Assembly (NCBI RefSeq): GCF_022458985.1
Contig: NC_061782.1
Location: 12,913,672-12,977,671, forward strand
Direction: 5' to 3'
Length of the DNA: 64,000 nucleotides
Origin: Mugil cephalus
Lineage: Eukaryota; Chordata; Actinopteri; Mugiliformes; Mugilidae
The position numbers were made by a program, and so were the translations under genes. Positions 24,321 through 36,817 of the stretch are shown piece after piece; within the stretch, counting starts at the first letter, position 1, and every line of letters begins with the position of its first letter. The notes below the pieces were generated by a model that was not told the origin of the DNA, searched no databases, and saw nothing but the letters and a program-made list of their open reading frames with translations.

Positions 24321-27300
24321 GATTACTGTTATACAACAACGCGACTGCCTCAGCTTTATCTCACTGTGCTGAAAACCTGCGCCTCTCTTCTCCTCTCCAG
24401 TTCCTCACTTCTTCTCTTCTCTTCCCCCCATCCCCTCCTCTCTCTCTCTCTCTCTCTCTCTCCCTCTACACCAGTGAGTCTCTCAGATCTTGTTTGCTGG
24501 ATCAAAATGGCTGTGTGCAGAGGCAGAGAGAAAGAAGGAATGCGTGGGAGACAGAGATGCTGGGGAGTCAGAGAAATGGGGGGGGGGTGGTGGATTTGCA
24601 GAGTGGAGACTAGCTGTAGTGATGTCACATCTGCTGCAGGCCGACTGGATGGCAAAAAAGGAAGCTGGCATGTGTCACCCAGCCGAGAGGATGGGGAGGA
24701 AGCTAAATGGCAGGGAGGGGAGGAAATCATTTTCAGTAAAAGCACACCTGTATTTGTGAGGGGACGCGCACGCCGCAGAGCCTTTAAAACCCAAGGACAG
24801 GCTGAAAATAAAAGGCAGTGGCAGACTGAAAGGGAGCCGTTCTCAATAGAAAATGTGTAAGGACTGTTGCAGAGTTGTTTGAAAAACGGTTCCTGTGTGT
24901 GGGCTCGAGGCTATTTAGGGCTCAGGAATGTTGTGTTAACGCAGTAAAGAAATCATCAAGCAGATTTACATATTTAGGATAAATAAAAACCCGCACGAAT
25001 GCTGTTCGGTGACGAAGACGGTTTGCGCAAGAGGACAGTGGACGGAACAGATTCGAGATGAAGCGAAATGTTAAGATGACACGAAAACAGAATGAATATT
25101 CAGAATTTGTGCTTCAGTTGTGACATTTTAATAATGTAAATCTAGGGCGTTGGATAAGTTTCCATATTCCAGTAAAATCCAGTGCTGTGTCATAGTTTCA
25201 CTATTTATACATCCGCGGAGCAGCTCAACGATTAGTCACTACATCATCATCACTGCAGACAGTCTGTCTCTCTGTTGTTCAGCTTAAAGAGAGACATTAG
25301 GGTTGCGCAGCTCCAGCTAAATGCACGCATAAATTTGCAACAGATTTTGGTGAGACGTTTTTAAGGACGCCGCCTTTTATTCTTGAGGACTGAGCACAAG
25401 AGGAGAGGGTGTTAAAATATATTTTACGACAGGGGTTTGAAATGAAACTCTATCAGCTCCTTACTACTGAAAACAATCTTATAACACCTGCGGTCTGCTT
25501 TAACATACTCTCCGCTAAATGTCCACAAGACCAGCCTTCATATGCGCACATTCGATGCTAGTTTGTTATCCTTTGATTTATCTTGAACACATGTCGTCTA
25601 ACTTCCTCTTGTCAAGCTACAGTTGCATCCTCTGGGTGCAGCCCGTGTTAGTCCTGTCTGCTGCCTTGTTGCTATCACTACCAGTCAGGTGTCACAACAG
25701 TTTCCATGTCAAGACTGTGCTTCTACTGTCATACTACTTCACGTTCTCGCAACACATACGTGTAGAGAGCTTATGGAAAAGGCATGTTTACATGCTGATA
25801 GTATGCTGTTCATCGGGGTCAGCCTCAGCCGTAGTCGCCTGTACCATACTGAATCTATTTTATATTTGAACCGACTGGAGAGCCCCTTATTATTTTCTGT
25901 ACGTGGATGGATGATGGTGCAGTCTGAATGCTGTGCAGCCCCACATAGTGCACATAACGTGGTCATGGAGCCAGGTAGCCATAAATATGTATTTAAAGAT
26001 GGTACATCAGATCTTGTGTAGTACAAGAGTAGTTTTACGGTGACAAAAATTGTACTTCTTTCTTTGTGTATTCTGCATTTAATGTTATCACCGCCTGCCA
26101 GCTCTGCTCACCAGGTGTATGTGTACGAAATGTGACGCTTACTGAATACAGATGAAATTGTATTCAGTTCTCATTTCAGAAATACTCCCACTGTAAAGCA
26201 TGCAATATTGTATATTTTGTGCCATGGACATTTATACCATATTATGTAGTGGTCCATCTTCATTAGTTTTATGTATGCATATGTATAATGAAGACTTCAA
26301 TCAGATGTTCCAGTCTTAAATGTGCACAAAGAAGTTATCGATTGCAGCAGTTGTGGAAAATTAAAAGATTAAAATATATGTTAAAAGATTAGATGTTTTT
26401 TTTAATATATAATAAAAAAAAATATCCTGTTTGGAGTGTACAGTTCAACCGCAGAGATAAAATGAATTGCACTGTATCCACTTGAGTCTATTTTGAAGAA
26501 TGAAGAAGATGTTTTCAGCATTTGCCAGCAGAGGGAGGTGCAGTTCTTTCACAACCTCTCCTTGTCCAAATCCATCAACACAGACAGCAGCCCGGTAATC
26601 CAATGGTTAACCAAAGGAGATCAGTGTTCTTGTAAAACAGCCCTGCTGTCTAAATATTTGCTTCATGAAGGTTACGGTATTCAGCATTTGAGTATGTTGA
26701 TTCAAGGGTGTTTTCAATTTGGATTCTATGGTTTAGCATTATTGAATGGTATTGTTACAACACATGGTCCTATTATTCCGACGCTCCCATTTTGGTCAAT
26801 GGCCTAGGGTATATAACAGAAACACTTTTCATTCTCAGTTCAGTCCAGGTGAACAGCACCACATCCTCAAAATTGATCATATGGGTGAATTACCATCCTT
26901 CTGACGCTGTTTCATCATAAACTGAACATTACAACAGTTCACATCAGATATTTTTGTTGCCTCCAAATTCAAAATTCTATTTACCATGTCATTTGTGCAG
27001 TGGTGCTCAAATCTTTGCATCCATATCTCTGCTCTAAGTTTGACATAGAGTTTATGTAGTCAGAGTGACTGGAGCGGGTGAGATGTGTTTACCATATCAA
27101 TGAAATTCATTGCTTCACTTCCCCCAGCTGCACTCCTAGCTTATATAAATTCCACAAACTGACTGGCAGCTCAAGTGAAAGCCTCTGCAAATGAGCTTTA
27201 AATGCACTTTGAGACCACAAAAGGTTGTCTAGCCTACAAATATATTGCTTGTAAACATTAGAGCGGTTATTGATTAAAAGTGAGGCTGCAGATTATACAC

Positions 27301-30300
27301 CCTTACATAATCCGAGGCTATGACAGGCTCAGAGCTGCGGTCTAAAGGATTGGAGCCATGAGCCAAGTCATTAGTGCAAATTTTCGGAGGGGCATAAATA
27401 AAAACGTTTGAATCGCTGTCACTGGATTTAATAAAAAATATTTTAGTTTTATTTTGCAGTTGTAAATGTCAAGACAGACTGTCAGCGCTAGTTTGCATAA
27501 TTCCCGCAACCGTAGATATACTGTGTGTTTGTTTACTGATGGGTGATTACTAGGAATGAACTGAGATCTCCTGCATCAAACAAGAGCTTCATAAATGCAC
27601 CAGTTATAAATGGTGAGGAAGATATTTGCAGATAAAGCAGAGTTTTACAAGATTTCCATTTGAAAAACGGCTTTTATTTGTTTCTAATCAAATTGGCAGA
27701 GATTCTGTAGAGATTCTTCTAATTAAACTTTTTTCAGTATTTTCTGAGATTGTGCCACAGCTATTTCACATAATATACAAACTATGTTCTGGCACATGCA
27801 GGCTACATACTGTACATGCAGATGTATTTTCACCCATTCTATTATTCCACAATTATTCATCCTCTTTAAAAAAAAAATATATATCTATACATTAACATTT
27901 GGTCCACTAGTTGTTATATATGAGCTTATGTTAACTCCAGTGTCCTTTAACAGGCATCTTACCATGTTCATATGGATTCAAAGGCAAACAAGAAGAAACT
28001 AAATAGAAATATGCTACATAACATCTGGCTTTGGAGTTATACATAGCGATTTAAAGTGGCCCAAATCATCATGAAACTCATTTCAGTTAAGTTGGTGTCT
28101 GAAGATGTTGGACCCTGCATCTAATACAGACCTTAATTCAACGAAAGTTTCATTCCAAATACAATAACACAATTGAATAAATCACTAAAGAGCCTGTAAT
28201 ACGTTAGCTGGACATGTGTGGTGGTGTGTATAAGATGGTGTTGTCTTGATGTTATGGCAGATTTTTGTTTTCTGTTTTGTGAAATAATGCGTTGAAATCT
28301 GAATAATAATAATAATAAATGCACTAATAAAATATGAAGGCATTTGTTTAGGAGCATGAGTGCGAACACAACATGTCAAAAGAGGAGTTGCAACTTGTTT
28401 ATACGTGAAATATATTATGCTGCTGTTATGCTGTCAGACCTGCGGGATAAGATTAAGTGTGTGTGTTAATGGATGAAACTGGTGTACCTCTCTCAATGGG
28501 GACCCACCTTGTACCACACTGGGGGTGCCGCTATTCCACAGAAGGGTCCCGGTGGAGACAAATTGTGGGCCCTGTAGGGGAGGGAGGCCTGTTTTTGTCC
28601 GGGCAGTGTGTCGGTCGGGATGGGCGGAGGAGCTTCGAGGAGGCGGGGCCTTTGTTTGTTCGTGTCTCGGCTGGCAGGAACAAAGGGTCCTGTAGTAGTA
28701 GGACATAAGCACCACCGTCCTCCCGACAAATGACACGGAAAGCACATAGCGGGGATTTTGCAAATTGACCGGAACCGGAGGATCTAGCGGGAGCGCTTCG
28801 CGTCTCCCCTCCCCTCGCTTGCCGCCTTGTTTCGGTTCGGAGGGAGTGAATTATCATCGGTGGGCTCATCCAGCCGCTCCGGCTAGCAGCGAGGCTAGCT
28901 GGCTACAAGCACCGAGCCGAGGTGTTGAGGAGGAGACACCGCGTTTCGGTGGACGTTTCTCTGCAGGTAACTCAAGCTTGCAGCCTGTACCAGCTCTAGC
29001 GCTAGTCCGCAATAAATCTCTCAACCCGGTGCTAAACAAGCCATGTGAATTGCATTTGGACGGCGGCTGTGCGGGTAGTTTAGCAACTAGGTTAATAGCC
29101 TAGCAATGGCATCCGTCTTCTATGTTAATGAATGCGGCCCTGCGGCTCAGTTTACTCTTGCTCCCGGCTGTTAAAGTAAATGCTCTCCATCTTTTTTTTT
29201 TTATTTTATTTCATTTTATTATTATTTTTAAATGCACTCCTCGGAAAGCCTACACAGGGTGCAACGAGTTGACACGCCAGCATCCAGTGCAAGTATGTTG
29301 GGAGTCTTTGCACATAGCTCTGGATGTTTTATTGGCTGCGGGCCATCCCCTGGTCGCAGCTCTTTTGTTTGCGGTGAACAGTTTGGGCGGACTAAACTGC
29401 ACCAAAGTCTCATTATGTTGAGTTAACCTTTGTCGGAGTGGCTGTGCATCATCGTGTGATCTTAAACGGGACACTTGAAGGAAGGCTGGAGTGATCCGTC
29501 TCTATCTGTCAAGTGGACCATAACTCGGGATGCTTCCCTTATCCCGTCTCTCATTCAGATGTTTGGGTGTCAGTCTCATGCCTGCATCTCAGACGTGGTC
29601 CTTTTTAAACTGCAGATGTTTTTTTTTTTTCGTGTGATGTTGATGAAAGGGATTCTCCTCAGGGTGTTTGCGATGAGAATAATACGTGTCAGCATTTTTG
29701 CAGCTTTGTTTCAGATGTAGACATTGTGTAATTGGGGGGTGAAAAAAACAGGGTCGCGTTCTTCATTTGGCAACAAACATTGGGATGTAAACACGCAGTG
29801 GGGGGATTATTTGTTGCAGTGGGAATTGCGCTTTGCATAAGGCTGTGGATCAGCATCAAACTGAACAAAGACGTACGATATGGTGCTGAATGCGGCATGA
29901 AGCTAATGGCTGGCCTGTTTAAGGGGGGGTGGGTGGGTGTATGGGGTCAGGAGTAATGCATAGAAACCCATTGTTGGGTGCCCCCTGAGCAGAGTAACCT
30001 CCATGGTAATAGGGAGGAGAGGATGACCTGCCATGACTCTCTTGGGTATACACAACCAAGGAAGAAACGGGTGAAAGTGAATGAAGGAGGAGTTGTGGAT
30101 GTCCAACGAGCAGCCCCTTGTTTCCTTTCCCCTTTCTGTGTGATTTGACGTTAACCGTCACTGTTTGCGGAGTAGTCTACCTGCAGGGCTTCCATCATTT
30201 CCCCATTAAACCCATGTGAAAATATTAAAATTACATCCCTACCAGGTTTAGATTAGACCGGGCCGTGTTCGGAGTCCACGTTCTTCCCCCTGCTGGATTT

Positions 30301-33300
30301 AATTAGGTACAGTCCTCCTTTCATTTGCCTAGCTGACAGTGACCAACTGCTGTGCATAAATTGTGAGTCAAATTAATCTTGTGCTGCCTTCAGGTGCCTG
30401 TTGGGAATACCAGATTTACAAGCAGAGCGCACGTAAAAGGCATTATTAAAGGAGAAGGCACGGGAGCAAATAGGATTTTCTGTCATTGCGAAATCTAATT
30501 ACGAATGTATCCAATAAATACCTCCCGTTAACTTTACATCTCCTGTGTTAAAAACGCAGGGTTATTTGGAGTCTGGTTGTGATGAGCCAGCCTTGTGAAA
30601 CATTCTCTGCTGTCTGCTCGCGTAAAAACATAGTCTTGATTAGAATATCTTTAATCAGACCTAATTACACGGGGTTGCTGTTTGCGTAGGCGTCTTCTTG
30701 ATTAGAGATAGAGAATCAACGTCTTCTTCAACGCTGCGATTTGTTCGAGCGTGAATGCGTATCTGGGCAGAGAAGGGTTAACAGTGGCCACGATAGGGAG
30801 TTGGGGGATGGGTAAAAACAGGCAACTAGAGGGGGAGACAAACACAGTGCGTAAGAGCGTGGTTAGAAACACATGTTGTATCTAAAGAAGAGAGTTGCCT
30901 CTAATGGCGCGAGTGATACACGAAACACAAATAACACGCCAGACCATATTTGCGTGTATTCGCCCATTTCACTGATTGTTTACTCAGTTTTCTGCAGGCT
31001 AATAAATATTGCAGCGCCCCCCCCACCTCCTCATGATGATTTGTTTTCTTGTCCATTTTGCAGATTGAAGATGCATTAGATAATGAAAGCGGCAGGAAAT
31101 TGTTCTTGGCAGCGTGCATTCATTTGAGCAAATCTCGACAAAATCATCCTACATTAGATTACTTAGATGATGCTGTGATTTGAAAGAAGCTAAATCCAAA
31201 GTAATCTAAATCTCCTTTAATTCTCTGCTCTTTTTTGCCCCCCCCCTCCCCTCCTCTCCCTCTGCTCTGGTTTTGTGTGCAGGCTGTTCGTCAAAGTCAT
31301 TCAAGCTGTACTCTCCTAAGGAGCCCCCCAACGGCGGCAGCTTTCCCCCCTTCCACCCGGGCGCTATGCTTGACAGAGATGTGGGGTAGGTCTGAGTTAT
31401 ATTATCAAAAGGACAGGATGTCTAAAACTAGTGCACTCTTTGCTGTAATCCAGTCAGAAGAAACATCTGTCTCTGTAAATTTAGATCACGTAATTAGTTG
31501 TGCTGACCTAGTTATTTTTTACTAAAGAATACAACGTGTTTATTTTTGGACAATTTATCTGAACACATTCTTCAAACTGCACTGCACAGTTTTCTGCACG
31601 TAAAAAAGCCAAAAAATAGAACATACTCGCATGTCTCCAGTGTGTCAAGAATCCCTCATAATATGAGAGACCATAAGACCTTTGCCTTATCTTCTTATCA
31701 ACCCAGTCTGTCATAAAAAAGTGTGTCAGAACAAGAGATTCAGGTTTCTTGCATCTTATGGGGGTGGTAAGGGGATAAACCCTGTCCCCATGAGGTTCCA
31801 ACCATCACACCAGGACCAGGCAAAAAAAAAAAAAAAAAAGAGAAGCCAATTAGGAAGTGCCACAAAAATTGCAGTTCATGAGCTGGCCACTTGAGGCCAC
31901 GTGAGTCCCTGCAGACCTGTATGTTGAGCTACATTTATGCTTCTGCATGGGATCTACAACGAAACCTGACAATATCCTTCCCAGACATGTAACTACGTGT
32001 CACGGCGACTGGTTATCATGACTGATCCGAAACGCTTTGCCTCATTCACAACATGAGCCGTTCAGTTTGTCGTAAAGGGAGAACGTCCTCGAAATCCGAG
32101 CGCACAAGTATTTTTGCCCCAGGTATCCCGTGGAAGCAATAAGAAAGGTGCCACTGGAGAAGGGGCGTGGACAGTAACGGCTCGATTACATTTGAATCTA
32201 CGGACACTTAAACGGCCTGTTTGAAACCGGACTAAAGCTAAAGCTAAGACGGGCACGGTTAAATTAATGATCTGTGTGTTACTGTGAAATTGAAACTTGA
32301 AAGACACATTCTGGAGACATGTGAGACTTGCGTTGACTTGTTAAAAAGAGACACAATACGGGACCTTTAAACTTATACTCATAGTGTTCTATATCATTGT
32401 GGACACTCTCCTGGATATAAATGTATGTGGAATATAAAAATGGTATAACCTGTGTTTTTTTTAAGAATATCTCATATTTAATGTTCTTCCTCCTAGGCCT
32501 ACACCCATGTACCCTCCCTCTTACATGGAGCCTGGAATGGGGTGAGAACACTTGCATAGTTAATATGCAATTTGTTTTTTTCATGTGGGAAGTCATTTCC
32601 AAAAAGCCTGTTTTGCTTAATTTCCCTTTTATGTAAATTTAATTGTGCATACGATTTGCATTTAGCTATTAGCTGTAGTCTGAGGAGTGTCCCGGCCTCC
32701 GACATTTGCTTGTTGTGCAAGTGTGGAACGGCACTGAGGCAGGTGCAGCCGCAGAGTGATGGATCTTCCCGTTTTGTGTTTCAGGAGACCCACACCGTAC
32801 GGGAACCAGACAGATTACCGGATATATGAGCTGAACAAAAGATTACAAAACTGGACAGAGGTGAGAAAATGCCCTCAGTGCCACAAGAATTCCAAACACA
32901 AAGACCAAACTTCCTGTACAACAATACAGAGTTTAATGTTTTAAGTTGGTTGATATTGCGATCCATAGTGGTACGTTCTCTGTACCTGTTGTGCAACACT
33001 TACTGTTGCCATGTTTTTTGAGATTTCCTCCCCAGCAGCTGTTTATATGTAGCTAACTATGCTGGGGATTTTCTGGGAAATAAAGCCGGAGAAGTCGGCG
33101 CCTTTAATAGGATTATCTGATCAACCTGGTTAAAATGTAATTGGAGTGCCTACTGTTTCTGTGTTGAAACCAAGTAGTTGTTATGAGCCATGCTACAACG
33201 CATCTCTGTACATTTATTCGTTTTAAGTACAAGTAGGTTTCATGTCCATCAATTTAAAAGTAAAAATGTACCTCTCTCCAGAAAACATTTCTTCTCTCCA

Positions 33301-35975
33301 GTAATTTTGAACATTAAAGTCACTGTTTATCAATTTTAAGAAATCAGATAATAAGAAGTGTTCCTTCTCCTGCTTTTAGGATTGTGACAATCTCTGGTGG
33401 GATGCCTTCACCACAGAGTTTTTTGAAGATGATGCCATGCTCACCATCACTTTCTGTCTGGAAGATGGTCCGAAACGATACAGTAAGAGAGAGATGTATT
33501 TAAAGTATATGTAATAATGTATAGTTAATGTGTACATTCAGTTTATTTCTTTAAATCTGAAGACACTCAGTTTCTTTAAAGTCCTCTATCCTCTGTGGCC
33601 ACTTACTTTGTCCTTGTGGGCCTCTGAAGTTTATTTCTCTCATTTTGTTTCTGCAGCCATTGGCAGGACGTTGATTCCCCGATACTTTAGAAGTATTTTT
33701 GAGGGGGGTGCCACAGAGCTCTTCTACGTTTTGAAGCACCCGAAGGAGTCCTTCCACAGTAACTTTGTGTCTCTGGACTGCGACCAGTGCACCATGGTGA
33801 CACAGAACGGCAAACCCATGTTCACACAGGTACATATATCACAGCAGATAAGAAATTAACAGCCTTCCCTCCGCTCTCTGTTAACCTGCGGTCTCTCTGC
33901 TGGGGGGGTCTAGGTTTGCGTTGAGGGCCGCCTGTACCTAGAGTTCATGTTTGACGACATGATGAGGATCAAGACGTGGCACTTCAGCATCAGACAACAC
34001 AGAGAGGTCCTACCGAGGAGCATTTTGGCTATGCATGTGAGTTCCAGAGCGAATAAATGAACCGCACGCATCCAAATGTTCACGCAGTTTGCACACGTAC
34101 TAATCACATTCTTTTTTTTTTTCTTTAACCCACCCACCCAGGATCCACAGATGCTCGATCAGCTGGCTAAAAATATCACCAGATGTGGGCTGTCCAACTC
34201 CACACTCAACTACCTCCGTGTAAGCTGAGGCCCTTTTGATCATGGCATTGTTTTTCTTACTTTATCAGCCACAACCGCACAAAAAAAAGAAAAAACAACC
34301 CTTCAAACATTCCTTCATGTTCCTCTTAATCTTCCCTGCAGCTATGTGTGATATTGGAGCCCATGCAGGAGTTGATGTCCAGGCATAAGACGTACAGTTT
34401 GAGCCCCAGAGACTGCCTGAAGACCTGCCTCTTCCAAAAGTGGCAAAGAATGGTAGCACCTCCAGGTAATGCCTTTTTTGAAACTGCCAGTCCTTCAGGC
34501 TGTGTGGTACGCGCACGAGCGAAACGCAGCTGCGTGACAGTTTCTTATCTGCAGCTGACCTAGAAACTGCAGATTTATGGAGATTTAAATACTTGTTCGG
34601 CGAGCGCGTCATCTCATTTTGCTCTGCTTGCAGCCGAGCCAGCCAGACAAGCTCCCAACAAGCGGCGGAAAAGGAAGGTGTCGGGCGGAAGCACCGTGAG
34701 TTCCGGCGGAGGCAGCAATAACAACAGCAACAGCAAAAAGAAGAGTCCAGCCAACAGCTTTTCACTCTCCAGCCAGGTACCTGTAAGCATTACATCACCT
34801 TGACTTTTAGCTGCACCTCCTGCTTTCAAGCTGAGAAAGGATGAGACACAGGGCGGGAGGGTTGGAGGGAAAGGAAAAGAGGTTAGAAAATGATTTGTGG
34901 ATGTAGTGGGTGGGAGATTAGAGGGAAGGTCAGAATAAGGATAGTTTAGTCAGGCTAAGAGGGGTGGGACAGGACAGGGGTTCATTTGTGTAATTCTATG
35001 AGTAGATTTAGTTAGTAGACCTCTTTATATGAACCAGTGATGGGCAGTCCCTGGTCCTCAGGGGCCACAGGTTAATGGGTTTATATAGAGGAGCAACAAG
35101 TCAACTCCATCTCTGAATAGTGCTTATATTATATTTTTGGGTCATGGGGCAGGGTTGTCTTGCTCTGATTTCCAGTGGAACAGGTTAGGTTTTCTCTAAA
35201 TCCGCTGTATTGACTTAGAGTTAGAGTCTTATCAGAGCACACAATTCACACACACACACACACAGCACTGCTGTCTTTGCTTACTTGGTTGTTTGACTGA
35301 GAGAACGAGACCCGAGGTGGAATGAAAACCCCCTGTGATGCAGCACCCAAGGATCAGGGATGCCCACTGCTGGCCAGTAGGGAGGTCCCCTCGACCCTGG
35401 TTCCTGGAACAAGGGGCCGGGAGTCAGGGCCACATGGACTACTGAAATATCGGGGCAGATTCCCCCCACGACACATTGTCCTGTTGCGATTGGGTTCAGA
35501 GTGAGAAGACACAAATACCTCAAGATTTTACCAATTGGGGTCCCCAAATATAAGCTTGTGTTATTTATTGCATTTCATTTGACAAGATGAATTTGTGACG
35601 CTGGGAACGCAGAGCGACTGCATTTTATTTGACCGTAGGCCAAAAAAAAACAACCCGAGTTAACAACCCGTCCGTGCAGCCAGACATAACCGCGCACACC
35701 CCCCCTGTATTATGGGGATAATATGTACCGGCCCTTGCTGTCCCCTTTAGGATGTGATGATGGTGGGAGAGCCCACTCTGATGGGAGGGGAGTTTGGTGA
35801 CGAGGACGAGCGTCTGATCACGCGGCTGGAGAACACGCAGTACGATGGGGCGAATGGCCTGGAGGATGAGGACAGTTTCAACAGCTCACCTGCACTGGGG
35901 GCACACTCGCCCTGGAACAACAAGGCCCCCTCCAGTCAGGAGAGCAAGAATGACAACTCCCAGTCTTCCCAGTAG
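21987..35975 (+). CDS. ldb1: LIM domain-binding protein 1 (LDB1/CLIM2/NLI)
   Basis: Nuclear scaffold that self-associates and binds LIM-homeodomain and LMO proteins, bridging enhancers and promoters. Coding exons: 21987-22014, 31283-31385, 32497-32541, 32785-32860, 33380-33482, 33657-33829, 33914-34036, 34142-34219, 34342-34465, 34634-34782, 35751-35975. The sum is 1227 nt, 408 residues plus stop; human is 411. The dimerisation domain is seen in blocks such as LITRLENTQ-free early regions: CDNLWWDAFTTEFFEDDAML, YFRSIFEGGATELFYVLKHP and SNSTLNYLRLCVILEPMQ. Then come the basic nuclear signal KRRKRK in exon 34634-34782, a Gly/Ser/Asn linker, and the LIM-interaction domain in the last exon (VGEPTLMGGEFGDEDERLI). 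A shorter form can start at ATG 31366 (MLDRDVG). Tandem donors at 34776 and 34782 could drop the residues VP. The residues AQ found after AMH in human are absent here. Confidence 0.96.
22015..28700 (+). other. ldb1: ldb1 first large intron, distal part
   Basis: This is about 6.7 kb with no coding exon recognised. It contains GT/GC and CT microsatellites (22147-22177, 23499-23534, 24438-24461). Two stretches look non-random and could be regulatory: about 22930-23160 and about 27230-27410. The open frames in this span are low-complexity or unsupported. Confidence 0.6.
23499..23534. repeat. (GT)n(GC)n alternating purine-pyrimidine tract
   Basis: GT repeats run directly into GCGCGCGC, a sequence type prone to left-handed (Z) DNA. 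It is read directly. Confidence 0.85.
28600..28966 (+). promoter_or_regulatory. ldb1: ldb1 proximal CpG promoter and non-coding first exon
   Basis: This GC- and CpG-rich block contains GC boxes (GGGCGG about 28622, GGGGCGGGGCC-like about 28640-28650). It ends in a strong donor CTGCAG/GTAACT at 28966/28967 and holds no coding start that continues. Splicing to the exon at 31283 would give an mRNA whose first good ATG is at 31366, yielding the short LDB1 form (about 371 residues; human 375). The 5' limit of the exon is not known. Confidence 0.6.
28967..31282 (+). other. ldb1: ldb1 intron, proximal part, with candidate enhancers
   Basis: No exon was found between the proximal first exon and the acceptor TGTGCAG at 31282. 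Around 30290-30760 there are repeated ATTA/TAAT cores and little simple sequence, and about 31070-31230 shows similar features. Confidence 0.6.
30290..30760. promoter_or_regulatory. ldb1: candidate intronic enhancer of ldb1 (homeodomain-motif cluster)
   Basis: This complex, non-repetitive stretch has many homeodomain-type cores: TTTAATTAGG near 30299, TCTAATTACG near 30494, CTTGATTAG near 30636 and 30697, TTTAATCAG near 30650 and CTAATTACAC near 30660. Enhancer function is inferred from motif density and position only. Confidence 0.35.
31386..32496 (+). other. ldb1: ldb1 intron containing a decayed interspersed repeat
   Basis: Positions about 31845-31930 resemble a common fish repeat (segment around GCAGTTCATGAGCTGGCCAC). 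No coding sequence was seen. Confidence 0.5.
34783..35750 (+). other. ldb1: last ldb1 intron
   Basis: This holds a short CA run (about 35248-35265) and a block at about 35290-35620 of different composition that includes a near-perfect palindrome TTGGGGTCCCCAA. I do not recognise that block; it may be a decayed repeat. Confidence 0.6.
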
Positions 35976-36617
35976 AGCGCTGAGGTCCCAGCCAGCCCCC
36001 CTTTTTACAGTGCTTAAACCCTACTGGCACCGACCTGAGCCAACAACACGCTAGCAAGAGGAGTCAGGGAGGGCGGCCTCGAGCACTCGTGTTCAGCAAT
36101 TTCTGTTTGTTTTGTTCCGTTGTGTCTTCATGAAAAGCAGAGTGGCCAGGGAAAGAGACGATAGCCGATGGACTGATAGAGCTCACAAGAGTCCCACTCT
36201 CGCTCCCTCTCACACACGATCAGTGGTGCTCAGCCTTGGCCCTTGTCTGCTCGGCTGCAGACGGTCCTCTTAGAGTCGTGGTGAGACTGCTGGGGCGGCG
36301 GCGGCCGCGTGTGCGTGCGTGCGCACGCGTCCATCATCGCCCGCCACCTTCGCCTGAGCCAAAGTTGGCATGTCCTGTTGTCCGAGTGCTCGCCATGGCG
36401 ACCTTGTCAGTGGGTTCTTGTTCCAACCTCGGGTCTCTCAGGCGTGCGTTTTCTTTGCCCGACGCACCTCGTTGTTTCTGTTGTGCTCATGTCACAGGGA
36501 AGAAATGCTTAGCTTTTATTTAACTTATTTTTTTGCAGGCTGCAGAAAACTGTGTGCACTCTTAGAGAATTCAAAATTCAACGTTCGGTCTTTTAAAAAC
36601 TCAATTATTTGTTTTTG

Positions 36618-36686
36618 TAGGACCTGGTTGGAACAAAAACCTGTACAGTGCCGGAGCTTGAGGACCGGAGTTGAGAACCACTACGC
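36618..36686. repeat. fragment of a fish interspersed repeat
   Basis: The text around GGACCGGAGTTGAGAACCAC resembles a repeat widely scattered in fish genomes. The family name is not known to me. Confidence 0.45.
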
Positions 36687-36755
36687 TAAATCTTAAACAC
36701 ACACACACACACACACAAAACTGACACACTCATGCACACGCATACATACTTATAC

Positions 36756-36760
<5 letters not shown>

Positions 36761-36813
<53 letters not shown>
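36761..36813. repeat. (CA)n microsatellite in ldb1 3'UTR
   Basis: About 26 uninterrupted CA units, preceded by a shorter CA run at 36697-36717. Confidence 0.95.

Positions 36814-36817
<4 letters not shown>

Noticed and set aside
24267..24860. 197-codon plus-strand frame in the ldb1 intron
   Set aside because: Low-complexity Phe/Ser/Leu-rich product from T and CT runs; no homologue or splice signals recognised.
28434..28869. Several overlapping frames in both directions
   Set aside because: They result from CpG-island composition at the ldb1 proximal promoter.
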